Made by a program: the position numbers and the translations under genes. A stretch of DNA of 57,209 nt from Flavobacterium frigoris. Its GTDB lineage: Bacteria; Bacteroidota; Bacteroidia; Flavobacteriales; Flavobacteriaceae. Below the pieces are notes generated by a model, which saw only the letters and a list, made by a program, of their open reading frames with translations, searched no databases and was not told the origin of the DNA. The DNA lies in NCBI RefSeq assembly GCF_900111075.1, contig NZ_FOFZ01000020.1, forward strand, positions 1 to 57,209, given 5' to 3'. Of the stretch, positions 17,866-27,388 are shown piece after piece (position 1 is the first letter of the stretch; every line of letters begins with the position of its first letter).

Positions 17866-18684
17866 ATGAAAAAAAATTCAATATTAATAGGCATTTGTAC
17901 ATTGGGATTATTGGTCTCATGCGCAACGAATCCGCTAACGGGAAAGAAAACATTAAATTTTGTTTCAAATAGCGAGCTTTTCCCTACCTCTTTTGCGGAG
18001 TATGGAACTTTTTTAAAGGAAAATAAAGTAATTACAGGAACTACTGACGCAAGAAGAGTAGAGTCTGTTGGAATAAAAATAAAATTAGCTGCTGAAAAAT
18101 ACTTGAATTATTTAGGGCAAAAGCAGTATTTAGATGGCTATCAATGGGAATATAAGCTAGTCGATAGTAAAGATGTAAACGCCTGGTGTATGCCTGGAGG
18201 AAAGATTGTAGTTTATTCTGGAATTTTACCTATTACAAAAGATGATGCTGGTTTAGCTACCGTAATGGGACATGAAGTTTCTCATGCATTAGCAAATCAT
18301 GGGGCACAAAGAATGAGTGCAGGACAATTACAACAGTTAGGAGCTGTAGGAGTTGCTGTAGCAACTGGTAATAAAAGTGCCGAAAATCAGCAAATATGGC
18401 AACAAGCTTATGGTGTGACAACACAATATGGTGGGATGCTTCCTTTTAGTAGAAATCATGAAACCGAAGCTGATCAAATAGGTTTGACCTTAATGGCGAT
18501 CGCAGGATATAATCCAGAAGAAGCAATTGCTTTCTGGACTAGAATGTCAGCAAATTCAAACGGGCAAGCACCACCAGAGTTTCTTAGTACACACCCATCT
18601 GATGCTACCAGAATAGCGAATTTAAGAGCGATGGTTCCTGAAGCTAAGGCTGTTGCAGCAAAATTCGGAATGATCTATAAGTAA
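17866..18684 (+). CDS. M48 family metallopeptidase, lipoprotein
   Basis: Zinc protease of the M48 family, similar in plan to the envelope proteases LoiP and BepA. It has a signal peptide with lipobox LVSC (Cys19), so it is a lipid-anchored envelope protein. The zinc site is HEVSH, and the third ligand is Glu in ETEADQIG about 60 residues later. The C-terminal FLSTHPSDATRI motif is typical. At 272 residues it lacks the TPR domain of BepA. It is probably involved in quality control of outer-membrane proteins. Confidence 0.92.
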   Translation: MKKNSILIGICTLGLLVSCATNPLTGKKTLNFVSNSELFPTSFAEYGTFLKENKVITGTTDARRVESVGIKIKLAAEKYLNYLGQKQYLDGYQWEYKLVDSKDVNAWCMPGGKIVVYSGILPITKDDAGLATVMGHEVSHALANHGAQRMSAGQLQQLGAVGVAVATGNKSAENQQIWQQAYGVTTQYGGMLPFSRNHETEADQIGLTLMAIAGYNPEEAIAFWTRMSANSNGQAPPEFLSTHPSDATRIANLRAMVPEAKAVAAKFGMIYK

Positions 18685-18705
18685 TAATTTATAGTTTATT
18701 TAATA

Positions 18706-18733
18706 AAAGCCAATTCATTTGAATTGGCTTTTT
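18706..18733 (+). terminator. terminator after the M48 protease gene
   Basis: Perfect palindromic stem AAAGCCAATTC / GAATTGGCTTT with a short loop and T tract. Confidence 0.85.
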
Positions 18734-18824
18734 GCTTTAGCAAAAGATCAAGTTTTGAATATTCCTTATATTTTATATGTTTACTATGAAAAAATAGATA
18801 AATTCGTATAAAAATAATTCTATC

Positions 18825-20132
18825 ATGGCGTTACAAAAAGGAGATAAAAAATTAATAAATGCATGGGCTTTTTATGATTGGGCTAATTCAGTTTATAGTT
18901 TAGTTATCGCTACAGCGGTTTTCCCAATTTACTATGAAACGGTAACTAGTGATAATAACGGAATAGTTCAATTTTTAGGTTATGAGTTTAATAATTCATC
19001 TCTTTTATCCTATTCTTTATCCTTTTCATTTTTGATAGTGGCTTTAATGTCTCCCATTTTGTCCGGTATTGCAGATTATACAGGAAATAAGAAACGATTC
19101 CTGCAATTCTTTTGTTATTTGGGATCAGTATCTGTGATGAGTTTGTTCTTTTTTAAGGGCCAAGATACCTTATGGATTGGAGTTTTAGGTACAATCTTCG
19201 CAAGTATTGGTTTTTGGGGAAGTATCGTTTTTTATAATTCCTATTTGCCAGAAATTGCTTTTCCTGAACAGCACGATAGAGTAAGTGCCAAGGGATTTAT
19301 GTTTGGGTACGCGGGTTCTTTAATTTTACTTGCTTTTAATCTAACCATGGTTATGATGCCACACTGGTATGGAATATCAGATGGATCTTTACCGGCGCGT
19401 ATTTCATTCTTATCTGTTGGTATTTGGTGGATGGGTTTTGCCCAAGTTACTTTTCATTATTTACCTAATAATGTCTTTCATAAAAAACCAGAGAAGGATT
19501 ATATCTTTAAAGGACTAAGAGAATTGAGAGTGGTATTAGATAGTCTAAAGAATATGAAGGATTTAAAACAGTTCTTAACTGCTTTTTTTCTTTATAGCAT
19601 TGGAGTTCAGACTGTTATTTTGTTAGCAGGCCTTTTTGGGAAAAAGGAATTAGGTATTGATACGAGTAAGTTGATCATTATTATATTATTAATAAATGTA
19701 GTTGCTATTTTTGGCGCGTATTTATTTTCGCGACTATCAGAAAAAATTGGCAATATAAAAACATTGAAAATTACAATAGTAATATGGGGATTTATTTGTG
19801 TTGCGGCATATTTACTAGATGCCAAAAGCGACTATATTGATACTCAATTTTATATTCTTGGCGCAATGATAGGAATGGTTTTGGGAGCTATTCAGTCTTT
19901 ATCTCGTTCTACCTATTCAAAATTATTACCAGATACTGAAGATCATGCTACCTACTTTAGCTTTTTTGACGTAACTGAAAAAATATCGATTGTCGTAGGG
20001 ACGTTTGTTTTTGGGTTTGTCGCAGCAATTACCAACTCGATGAGAAATTCATTTTTCATTTTGGCTCTGTTTTTTTTACTTGGATTTGTGATTCTAAGTT
20101 TTATGAAAGAAGAATCTAAAAATGGGAAGTAA
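18825..20132 (+). CDS. UMF1-type MFS transporter
   Basis: Integral membrane permease of 435 residues with about 12 hydrophobic helices. The start LINAWAFYDWANSVYSLVI is the hallmark of the UMF1/Atg22-like branch of the major facilitator superfamily. The central loop (HKKPEKDYIFKGLRELR) separates the two six-helix halves, and LSRSTYSKLLPD lies in the second half. The substrate is unknown; Atg22 relatives export amino acids from vacuoles. It is monocistronic between two terminators. Confidence 0.88.
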   Translation: MALQKGDKKLINAWAFYDWANSVYSLVIATAVFPIYYETVTSDNNGIVQFLGYEFNNSSLLSYSLSFSFLIVALMSPILSGIADYTGNKKRFLQFFCYLGSVSVMSLFFFKGQDTLWIGVLGTIFASIGFWGSIVFYNSYLPEIAFPEQHDRVSAKGFMFGYAGSLILLAFNLTMVMMPHWYGISDGSLPARISFLSVGIWWMGFAQVTFHYLPNNVFHKKPEKDYIFKGLRELRVVLDSLKNMKDLKQFLTAFFLYSIGVQTVILLAGLFGKKELGIDTSKLIIIILLINVVAIFGAYLFSRLSEKIGNIKTLKITIVIWGFICVAAYLLDAKSDYIDTQFYILGAMIGMVLGAIQSLSRSTYSKLLPDTEDHATYFSFFDVTEKISIVVGTFVFGFVAAITNSMRNSFFILALFFLLGFVILSFMKEESKNGK

Positions 20133-20147
20133 TAGTTTTGTTAAATG

Positions 20148-20191
20148 AAAAAAGCTGTTTTAAGTACTATATACTTAAAACAGCTTTTTTG
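20148..20191. terminator. bidirectional terminator
   Basis: AAGCTGTTTTAAGTA pairs with TACTTAAAACAGCTT, with an A run before it and a T run after, so it can end both the plus-strand transporter and the minus-strand head-GIN gene. Confidence 0.88.
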
Positions 20192-20207
20192 TTTGGTTTA
20201 GGGTTAG

Positions 20208-20936
20208 TTACCTTTTAGAAATATTTCCAGAACCAGTTACTTTACTGTCTTTGGTTTTTGGATCTCCTTTGTAATAAATGTCACCTGAACCTGTAACTCT
20301 TGCTTTTAATGCATTAGAGCAATATACTGTAGCATCACCCGAGCCTGCAACAGTAGTTTCTACATTCGCTGCTTTTAGCGCATCAGTTGATACATTTCCA
20401 GATCCTGCTAAACGCACTTTTAGATCATTAGTTTTACCTGTTAATTTGACAGTCCCAGAACCACTCAATGCTAATTCAATTGCACTTGCTTCAATAGTCA
20501 GATTTATATCTCCGGAGCCTGTTAATCGTGAACTGAATCGAGTACTTTTAATAGTTGCGTTAGATGTTACTTCCCCTGAACCTACAAGAGAAATAGCATT
20601 TAAAGATTCAAATGGAATAGTAATAAGTAATTTTTTTCGAGTACTTATATTTTGATTCTTTTCGGTACTAATTTTTAACACGCCATTTTCGACTTCAGTT
20701 TTTATCAATGGAAGTATATTTTCCTCACCTTCAATAGTAAGATTTCCTTCTTTTCCGGATGTTAGTTGAATCTCAAAAAATCCTGTAATTTGTATTTCAT
20801 CATAGTCAGCTGTGGTTCTTTTTTCAGTTATCAAATTCCCATTGCCTTTAATTGTTTTACTTGAGTACCATTGCGCATTAACAAATGTTGTAAAAAAGAG
20901 AGCCAAATACAATACTGGTTTTAATGATTTTTTCAT
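20208..20936 (-). CDS. head GIN domain-containing protein (DUF2807)
   Basis: Exported protein of 242 residues. The signal peptide (ALFFTTFVNA) is followed by a right-handed beta-helix-like DUF2807 domain. Short strands repeat with G-S-G-D/N/E turns: LVGSGEV, LTGSGDI, LSGSGTV, LAGSGNV, VAGSGDA, VTGSGDI and VTGSGNI, spaced about 20 residues apart. This family is common in Bacteroidota, sits in the periplasm or on the cell surface, and has no assigned function. It may once have been followed by, or paired with, the small frame at 20955-21074. Confidence 0.9.
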   Translation of the reverse strand: MKKSLKPVLYLALFFTTFVNAQWYSSKTIKGNGNLITEKRTTADYDEIQITGFFEIQLTSGKEGNLTIEGEENILPLIKTEVENGVLKISTEKNQNISTRKKLLITIPFESLNAISLVGSGEVTSNATIKSTRFSSRLTGSGDINLTIEASAIELALSGSGTVKLTGKTNDLKVRLAGSGNVSTDALKAANVETTVAGSGDATVYCSNALKARVTGSGDIYYKGDPKTKDSKVTGSGNISKR

Positions 20937-20954
20937 GTTTTTTATTTTTAAATG

Positions 20955-21074
20955 TCATTTTTTAATTAATGTGATATTCCCGTAGTCTGAGTTTATTTTT
21001 AAAATATTGGGGCCTTTTTTCTTGTAATAGCCACTATATTTTTTAGTAGTATTTGTTTGTTGTTTATGGATCAT
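20955..21074 (-). CDS. small ORF, possible remnant of a beta-helix protein
   Basis: A 39-codon frame just upstream of the head-GIN gene on the same strand, closed by a stop codon four codons before its ATG. The C-terminal part (NILKINSDYGNITLIKK) resembles the last strands of DUF4097/DUF2807-type beta-helix proteins. It may be the tail of a decayed paralogue or a small gene of its own. No ribosome-binding site helps decide, because Bacteroidota rarely use one. Confidence 0.35.
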   Translation of the reverse strand: MIHKQQTNTTKKYSGYYKKKGPNILKINSDYGNITLIKK

Positions 21075-21411
21075 TTTTATAAGCTATTGGTTAGCTAATT
21101 TTAAATAGAGGTTGCTACTGATTTTTAATTTAAACTATTTTTTTTCTATTTTTTGATTGTTAAACTTTTGTAAAATTACATAAGAGTACTTCGATTAAGA
21201 TTGTTTTTATTTTTCCATCTAGATTGCTAAATGAGTTTAGACTTTTCTTGCGAAAGGAATAAAGTAATAAATTTACGACATTTTATTTTATTAACTTTTA
21301 AATTGATTATTTTTTATTTCCTCAAAATGGCATAAAGATTGCATTTTTACTGCAGCTAATGAATAATGAGGTTTAATGCATGTTTTATTCATATTTAAAC
21401 AACTGATACCT

Positions 21412-21419
21412 TATATTTG
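21412..21419 (+). promoter_or_regulatory. -7 box of lon
   Basis: TATATTTG is a perfect TAnnTTTG box, placing the transcription start near 21425 and leaving a leader of ~40 nt to the preferred ATG at 21465. No clear -33 TTTG is present. Confidence 0.5.
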
Positions 21420-21464
21420 TTATTTACTTGAAAATTTTTAATGACAAAAAGACTCAAAAATATT

Positions 21465-23915
21465 ATGTCAAATCATAAAATACTTACTATTGACAATCTG
21501 TCACTACAGGAATACGACTCAGAAGCAGAATTAATACCATTGTTAACTCCCGAGGATGAGGAGGAGATGATTAATGAAGAATTACCTGATTCGTTACCCA
21601 TTTTACCGTTGCGTAATATGGTTTTATTTCCAGGAGTTGTTATTCCTATTACTGCTGGCCGAGATAAATCGATTAAGCTAATTAATGATGCAAATGCAGC
21701 AGGGAAAATCATTGGGGTTGTAGCTCAAAAAGACGAATCAGACGAAGATCCTACTAAAGATGATATTCACACAGTGGGTACTGTGGCTAGGATTTTACGC
21801 GTTTTAAAGATGCCTGACGGGAATACAACCGTGATTCTTCAAGGAAAAAAACGTTTTGAAATTGATGCTGTTACTTCAGAAGATCCTTATCTGACCGCCA
21901 CCATCAAAGATTTTCCTGAAAACAGACCTGAAAAAACAGATACTGAATTTTTAGCAATTCTTGAGTCTATAAAAGAATTAGCAATCCAAATTATAAAAGA
22001 AAGCCCAAATATTCCAACTGAAGCAACATTTGCGATTAAGAATATTGAAAGCCAATCTTTTCTTATCAATTTCGTTACATCCAACATGAACTTGTCTGTA
22101 AAGGAAAAGCAAGATTTGTTAGCGATCAATGATTTGAAAGAAAGAGCGCTGGAGACACTTCGTTATATGAATATTGAGTTGCAAAAACTCGAATTAAAAA
22201 ACGATATCCAGTCAAAAGTGCGTTTTGATTTAGACCAGCAGCAAAGAGAATATTTTCTTCATCAACAAATGAAAACGATCCAGGAAGAGTTGGGTGGTTC
22301 TTCACAAGAAGAAGAATTGGAGGAAATGTTAGTTAAGGCAAAGACGAAGAAATGGGATGAAAAAACCAAGAAGCATTTCGAAAAAGAAGTGTCTAAGATG
22401 CGCCGAATGAATCCGCAGGCTCCTGATTTTGGTATTCAAAGAAATTATTTGGACTTGTTTTTAGAGTTGCCTTGGAATGAATTTTCGAAAGATAATTTTG
22501 ATTTGAAACGCGCTCAGAAAATTTTAGATCGTGACCATTTCGGTTTAGAAGATGTGAAGAAAAGAATGATAGAGCATTTGGCAGTTTTAAAATTGCGAAA
22601 TGATATGAAATCACCCATTATTTGTTTGACAGGGCCTCCGGGAGTGGGTAAAACCTCCATTGGGCGTTCTGTTGCAGAAGCATTAGGTAGAGAATATGTG
22701 CGTATTTCCCTTGGTGGATTGCGTGATGAGTCTGAAATTAGAGGGCATAGAAAAACCTATATCGGTGCGATGCCGGGAAGGATAATTCAAAGTTTGAAAA
22801 AAGCGGGTACATCAAATCCAGTATTTGTTTTGGATGAGATTGATAAATTATCCATTAGTAGTCAAGGTGATCCATCATCAGCGTTGCTGGAAGTATTAGA
22901 TCCGGAACAAAACAATTCTTTTTATGATAATTTCCTTGAAATGGGATATGACTTATCTAAAGTGATGTTTATTGCTACATCGAATACCATGTCAACGATT
23001 CAACCGGCTTTGAGAGATCGTATGGAGATTATAAAAATGTCTGGATATACCATCGAAGAAAAGGTAGAAATAGCACGTCAGCATTTACTTCCAAGACAGT
23101 TGAAAGAACATGGTTTGACTTCTAAAGATTTAACGTTCGGAAAAAAACAATTGGAAAAAATTGTAGAAGGGTATACCCGTGAGTCTGGTGTTCGTGGTTT
23201 AGAAGCAAAAATTGCTCAAGTTATCCGAAATGCAGCAAAATCAGTTGCGATGGAAGAAGAGTACAATAAAAAAGTAACGGATGAAGATATCATAAAAGTG
23301 CTAGGTGTGCCAAGATTAGAAAGAGACAAATACGAGAGCAATGACGTTGCGGGAGTAGTGACTGGTTTAGCTTGGACAAGTGTAGGTGGTGATATTCTTT
23401 TTATAGAATCTTTAATTTCTCCAGGTAAAGGAGTAATGACCATTACCGGAAATTTAGGTACTGTAATGAAAGAATCAGCAACAATTGCTTTAGAATATAT
23501 CAAAGCAAATGCAGAGCTTATGGGTTTAAATCCTGAAATGATTGCTAAGTACAACATTCATTTACACGTTCCAGAAGGAGCAACACCTAAGGATGGGCCA
23601 AGTGCAGGTATTGCCATGTTGACTTCGTTAGTCTCTGTATTTACCCAAAAAAGAGTAAAGAAAAATATGGCGATGACAGGGGAGATTACCTTAAGAGGAA
23701 AAGTATTGCCTGTAGGTGGAATAAAAGAAAAGATCTTAGCAGCAAAAAGAGCCAATATTAAAGAGATTATCTTATGTCATGAAAACAAAAGTGATATTGA
23801 CGAAATTAAGCCAGAATATATTCAAGGACTTACGTTTCATTATGTAAAGGAAATGAGTGAGGTTTTGAAAATAGCGATTACTGATCAAAAGGTTAAAAAC
23901 GCCAAAATTTTATAA
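21465..23915 (+). CDS. lon: ATP-dependent protease Lon (endopeptidase La)
   Basis: Degrades misfolded and regulatory proteins. The N-terminal substrate-binding domain has LPILPLRNMVLFPGVVIPI. A coiled-coil region follows, then the AAA+ module with Walker A GPPGVGKTS and Walker B VFVLDEID. The C-terminal protease domain has the Ser-Lys dyad, Ser in DGPSAGIAM and Lys in PVGGIKEK. I prefer ATG 21465 (MSNHKILTI), giving 816 residues, because the family usually begins there in flavobacteria. An in-frame ATG eight codons upstream at 21441 is also possible. Confidence 0.96.
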   Translation: MSNHKILTIDNLSLQEYDSEAELIPLLTPEDEEEMINEELPDSLPILPLRNMVLFPGVVIPITAGRDKSIKLINDANAAGKIIGVVAQKDESDEDPTKDDIHTVGTVARILRVLKMPDGNTTVILQGKKRFEIDAVTSEDPYLTATIKDFPENRPEKTDTEFLAILESIKELAIQIIKESPNIPTEATFAIKNIESQSFLINFVTSNMNLSVKEKQDLLAINDLKERALETLRYMNIELQKLELKNDIQSKVRFDLDQQQREYFLHQQMKTIQEELGGSSQEEELEEMLVKAKTKKWDEKTKKHFEKEVSKMRRMNPQAPDFGIQRNYLDLFLELPWNEFSKDNFDLKRAQKILDRDHFGLEDVKKRMIEHLAVLKLRNDMKSPIICLTGPPGVGKTSIGRSVAEALGREYVRISLGGLRDESEIRGHRKTYIGAMPGRIIQSLKKAGTSNPVFVLDEIDKLSISSQGDPSSALLEVLDPEQNNSFYDNFLEMGYDLSKVMFIATSNTMSTIQPALRDRMEIIKMSGYTIEEKVEIARQHLLPRQLKEHGLTSKDLTFGKKQLEKIVEGYTRESGVRGLEAKIAQVIRNAAKSVAMEEEYNKKVTDEDIIKVLGVPRLERDKYESNDVAGVVTGLAWTSVGGDILFIESLISPGKGVMTITGNLGTVMKESATIALEYIKANAELMGLNPEMIAKYNIHLHVPEGATPKDGPSAGIAMLTSLVSVFTQKRVKKNMAMTGEITLRGKVLPVGGIKEKILAAKRANIKEIILCHENKSDIDEIKPEYIQGLTFHYVKEMSEVLKIAITDQKVKNAKIL

Positions 23916-23941
23916 GTAAAATAGTTTCATAAAATGATAAG

Positions 23942-23993
23942 TTCCAAAATCAAAGCCTAATGTAATTAAGCGATGATTTTGGAATTTTATTTG
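23942..23993 (+). terminator. terminator after lon
   Basis: TTCCAAAATCA (23942-23952) pairs exactly with TGATTTTGGAA (23974-23984) across a 21-base loop, followed by TTTTATTTG. The loop is large for a terminator, so the call is moderate. Confidence 0.6.
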
Positions 23994-24086
23994 TTTAGAA
24001 TTTGAAGATACAAAACTCGTGTTTATTACTATTATAATTTTATCTTCGCAATTGCGTTTTATTTTACAGAAATATAGCTATAAAGC

Positions 24087-25106
24087 ATGTTCAAAAAACT
24101 TTTATTATACGTTTTATTCTTTGTTTGTACTGTAACTTACAGTCAAATAGGAGGTAAGTATACTTATCAGTTTTTGAATTTGGTTACCTCTCCTAGACAA
24201 GCAGCGCTTGGTGGAAAAACCATTACCATTTATGATGATGACGTGAATCAGGTTAATTTTAATCCCGCAACAATAAATGTAGAAATGGACAACCATTTGG
24301 CGTTAAATTACGGTAGTTATTATGGAGAAGTGACCTACGGTACGGCTTCCTATGCGTACACTTATGACCGTCATTTGCAAACGTTTCAGGCTGGAGTGAA
24401 TTATGTGAATTACGGCAGTTTTGAAGGTTACGATGAAGCGGGTCAGCCTACTACTTCATTTACGGGTAGTGAAATTGCGCTTTCAGCAGGATACGCTTAT
24501 AATATTCCGAGTACGACTATTCATATTGGGGCAAACGCAAAATTAATATCTTCAACACTCGAGAGCTATAATTCATTAGGAGGAGCGATTGATATTGGGG
24601 CGATTTTTATTGACGAAAGAAATGACGTTAATTGGGGTTTAGTGATTCGGAATATAGGGACTCAATTCACAACTTATTCTGAAGTTAGAGAAAAATTGCC
24701 ACTTGAAGTAATTGTGGGTGTTTCCCAAGAATTAGAACATGTCCCGCTTAGATGGCATCTGACATTAGAGAATTTACAACAATGGAATGTTGCTTTTTCA
24801 AATCCAGTTAGGGCAGAATCATCTCTTGATGGCACTTCGACACAGGAAAAAGTATCCTTTGTAAATAACGCTTTGCGACATGCTATTTTTGGAGTGGAAC
24901 TTTTTCCTCAAAAATCCTTTAATATAAGATTAGGTTATAATTTTAGAAGAGCCCAAGAATTGCGAATTCTGGAACAGCGTAATTTTTCAGGCGTTTCGCT
25001 TGGCTTTGGACTAAAATTCAATAAATTAAAATTTAATTACTCCTACTCAAGATATACTTTAGCAGGAAACACAAGTCTTTTTGGTTTAACAATTAACTTT
25101 CAATAA
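24087..25106 (+). CDS. porQ: type IX secretion system protein PorQ
   Basis: Outer-membrane beta-barrel protein of the type IX secretion and attachment machinery. It is 339 residues with signal peptide (FFVCTVTYSQ). The signature start after cleavage is YQFLNLVTSPRQAALGG, then DDDVNQVNFNPA, and the C-terminal strands include FNIRLGYNFRRAQEL and end in a typical aromatic, LFGLTINFQ. In P. gingivalis PorQ belongs to the PorU/V/Q/Z complex that processes cargo at the surface. The gene order porQ-cmk fits what I know from flavobacteria, and cmk starts seven bases later. Confidence 0.9.
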   Translation: MFKKLLLYVLFFVCTVTYSQIGGKYTYQFLNLVTSPRQAALGGKTITIYDDDVNQVNFNPATINVEMDNHLALNYGSYYGEVTYGTASYAYTYDRHLQTFQAGVNYVNYGSFEGYDEAGQPTTSFTGSEIALSAGYAYNIPSTTIHIGANAKLISSTLESYNSLGGAIDIGAIFIDERNDVNWGLVIRNIGTQFTTYSEVREKLPLEVIVGVSQELEHVPLRWHLTLENLQQWNVAFSNPVRAESSLDGTSTQEKVSFVNNALRHAIFGVELFPQKSFNIRLGYNFRRAQELRILEQRNFSGVSLGFGLKFNKLKFNYSYSRYTLAGNTSLFGLTINFQ

Positions 25107-25113
25107 TACTATT

Positions 25114-25809
25114 TTGAATAAAAAAATTACAATTGCGATAGATGGATTTTCATCTACAGGGAAAAGTACTTTAGCCAAACAGTTAGCTAATAATTTAGGC
25201 TATGTTTATGTTGACACCGGTGCAATGTATCGCGCTATAACATTATTTGCAATGCAAAACGGATATATAGGAGCTGAATATTTTGATAAAGAATTATTAA
25301 TTAATAGTTTGACTTCCATTAGATTACAATTTAAATATAATCCGGAGTTGGGATTTGCAGAAATGTATTTGAATGATGTCAATGTTGAAAAAGAAATCAG
25401 AACCATTGAAGTTTCTAGTTTTGTTAGTAAAGTAGCGGAGATAGCAGAAGTACGTGCAAAATTAGTCGAACAACAAAAAGAAATGGGTAAGGACAAAGGT
25501 ATTGTTATGGATGGCAGAGATATTGGAACCGTCGTTTTCCCGGATGCCGAACTTAAAATATTCATGACTGCTAGTGCAACTACCCGAGCACAAAGGCGTT
25601 ACGATGAATTGCTGCAAAAGGGCGATGCTGTTACTTATGAAGAGGTTCTCAAAAATGTAGAAGAACGAGATTATATTGATACTCATAGAGATAACTCCCC
25701 TTTGGTGCTGGCAGAAGATGCCATCGAGATTGACAATTCACATCTTACACGTGAAGAGCAATTTGAAATTGTATTAGGGTTAGTCAATGAAGTTATTAAA
25801 ACAGAATAA
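25114..25809 (+). CDS. cmk: (d)CMP kinase
   Basis: Phosphorylates CMP and dCMP for nucleotide synthesis. The 231 residues show a P-loop (AIDGFSSTGKST), YVDTGAMYRA, MDGRDIGTVVFPDAELKIF and RRYDEL, all typical of cytidylate kinase. The start codon appears to be TTG at 25114, seven bases after the porQ stop; no ATG lies close enough to keep the P-loop intact. The rare start and tight spacing suggest coupling to porQ translation. Confidence 0.94.
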   Translation: MNKKITIAIDGFSSTGKSTLAKQLANNLGYVYVDTGAMYRAITLFAMQNGYIGAEYFDKELLINSLTSIRLQFKYNPELGFAEMYLNDVNVEKEIRTIEVSSFVSKVAEIAEVRAKLVEQQKEMGKDKGIVMDGRDIGTVVFPDAELKIFMTASATTRAQRRYDELLQKGDAVTYEEVLKNVEERDYIDTHRDNSPLVLAEDAIEIDNSHLTREEQFEIVLGLVNEVIKTE

Positions 25810-25879
25810 TTTTTTTGTATATCTCATTTTTAATATTAGATTTACTGCTTTTGTTATTTAAAATATAAGAATTCATTTT

Positions 25880-27133
25880 ATGGGAATTAAAAATAGATTG
25901 ACGGTAATGAGTTTTCTTCAATTCTTTGTTTGGGGAGCGTGGTTGATTACTGTTGGGAATTATTGGTTTGGGACCAAAGGATGGAGTGGTGCTGAATTTG
26001 GGGCGGTGTTTTCAACACTTGGAATTGCGTCAATAATAATGCCTGCACTAACAGGGATTATTGCAGATAGATGGATTAATGCCGAAAAATTATACGGAAT
26101 ATTACATATATTAAGCGGCTTAGCTATTTTTTATATACCGCAAGTTGATAATCCTACACTTTTCTACTGGGTTATATTTCTGGCGATGATGTTTTACATG
26201 CCTACCATTTCACTATCAAATTCAGTAGCTTACAATATATTGAAAAATAATAATTTTGATGTGGTAAAGGTTTTTCCACCTATTAGGGTCTGGGGAACTA
26301 TTGGTTTTATTGCCGCCATGTGGATGACTAATTTATCTGGTAACAAGGCGTCAGTTAATATGTTTTATATTTCTGGATTTGCTTCTTTAGTTTTAGGAAT
26401 TTATTCTTTTACATTACCCAAATGTCCTGCGCAAAAATCAGTTGTTAAAAATGCTAGTTGGACGGAAAAATTAGGATTGGATGCTTTTAAGTTATTCGGT
26501 ACCTACAAAATGGCGTTGTTTTTCATTTTCTCTATGTTTCTTGGTGGTGCATTACAATTGACGAACATGTACGGAGATACTTATTTATCAGATTTTGCAA
26601 ATACACCAAAATATGCAGACTCTTTTGTGTCGAAATATTCTACTATAATCATGTCGATTTCTCAAATATCTGAAACCTTATTTATTTTAGCAATTCCTTT
26701 TTTCTTGAAGCGATTTGGAATTAAGCAAGTGATGTTGATTTCAATGCTTGCTTGGGTATTGCGTTTTGGATTGTTTGCTTATGGCAATCCTGGAGATGGA
26801 TTATGGATGATTATTATGTCTTGTGTGGTCTATGGTATGGCGTTTGACTTTTTTAATATTTCAGGATCATTATTTATAGAAACTACTACCGATTTTAGAA
26901 TACGTTCTAGTGCACAGGGATTGTTTATGATGATGTCCAATGGTTTTGGCGCCTTCTTTGGAGGGATTTTCAGCGGAATAGTTATCGATAAATTTTTCAC
27001 GCATGATGGGGTTAGAGACTGGCACAACATATGGCTTTCGTTTGCAGGGTATGCCTTAATCATCGCCATTGCTTTTGCTGTTTTATTCAAACATAAACAT
27101 TATGCAGAGGATGTAGCTACTGTAACTCATTAA
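25880..27133 (+). CDS. nucleoside:H+ symporter (NupG-like MFS)
   Basis: Membrane permease of 417 residues with about 12 helices, belonging to the Nuc_H_symport branch of the major facilitator superfamily. Visible features are the opening LTVMSFLQFFVWGAWLITVGNYW, the loop GIIADRWINAEKL, PPIRVWGTIGFIAAMW, and SSAQGLFMMMSNGFGAFFGG in the second half. It probably imports nucleosides. Its position behind cmk is consistent with pyrimidine salvage, but the two may have separate promoters. Confidence 0.87.
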   Translation: MGIKNRLTVMSFLQFFVWGAWLITVGNYWFGTKGWSGAEFGAVFSTLGIASIIMPALTGIIADRWINAEKLYGILHILSGLAIFYIPQVDNPTLFYWVIFLAMMFYMPTISLSNSVAYNILKNNNFDVVKVFPPIRVWGTIGFIAAMWMTNLSGNKASVNMFYISGFASLVLGIYSFTLPKCPAQKSVVKNASWTEKLGLDAFKLFGTYKMALFFIFSMFLGGALQLTNMYGDTYLSDFANTPKYADSFVSKYSTIIMSISQISETLFILAIPFFLKRFGIKQVMLISMLAWVLRFGLFAYGNPGDGLWMIIMSCVVYGMAFDFFNISGSLFIETTTDFRIRSSAQGLFMMMSNGFGAFFGGIFSGIVIDKFFTHDGVRDWHNIWLSFAGYALIIAIAFAVLFKHKHYAEDVATVTH

Positions 27134-27155
27134 TAATTATTTTTTTAAATATATA

Positions 27156-27188
27156 GAACCCGATACTTCCGACGTATCGGGTTCTTTG
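27156..27188 (+). terminator. terminator after the nucleoside symporter gene
   Basis: GAACCCGATAC pairs exactly with GTATCGGGTTC across a seven-base loop; only a short T tract follows. Confidence 0.8.
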
Positions 27189-27213
27189 TTTATTAGAACT
27201 TCTATGCGTTGTA

Positions 27214-27312
27214 ATTAGCCCTGATGGAGCTGGTATCCTCGCAATGAAATGGAGAGATAAAGGCGAGAGCAGGAGGAAGGTGAATTAGAATGCAGGGAAT
27301 TTATGCTCCTGA
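27214..27312 (+). ncRNA. candidate structured RNA or flavobacterial intergenic repeat
   Basis: A GC-rich island in an AT-rich gap with no good open frame. TTAGCCCTGATGGAGC, ATCCTC, then GAGAGATAAAGGCGAGAGCAGGA and a closing ATGCTCC can form nested pairs: GGAGC 27226-27230 with GCTCC 27305-27309, CCCTG with CAGGG, and TATCCTC with GAGAGATA. The start resembles an element I remember as recurring in flavobacterial intergenic regions, possibly Rfam Flavo-1, but I cannot confirm this. The strand is uncertain. The rest of 27134-27537 holds the terminator and the rpsA promoter and leader. Confidence 0.4.
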
Positions 27313-27388
27313 TAAACAGTTATTTATATTAATTTAATGTTAAAAGAGTGTTTATTTCTTCGTAATTAATTATCAGGCAGTTATTTAT

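Larger units (their letters stand above)
20937..21464. other. intergenic region between the head-GIN gene and lon
   Basis: About 530 bp, divergent. It holds the small minus-strand frame 20955-21074 and a lon -7 box at 21412-21419. The stretch 21080-21400 is very AT-rich, with no open frame of coding character and no strong hairpin. Confidence 0.5.

Noticed and set aside
20278..20655. 125-codon plus-strand frame rich in SPEP repeats
   Set aside because: The SPEP pattern is the complement of the G-S-G turn codons of the head-GIN protein, not a real gene.
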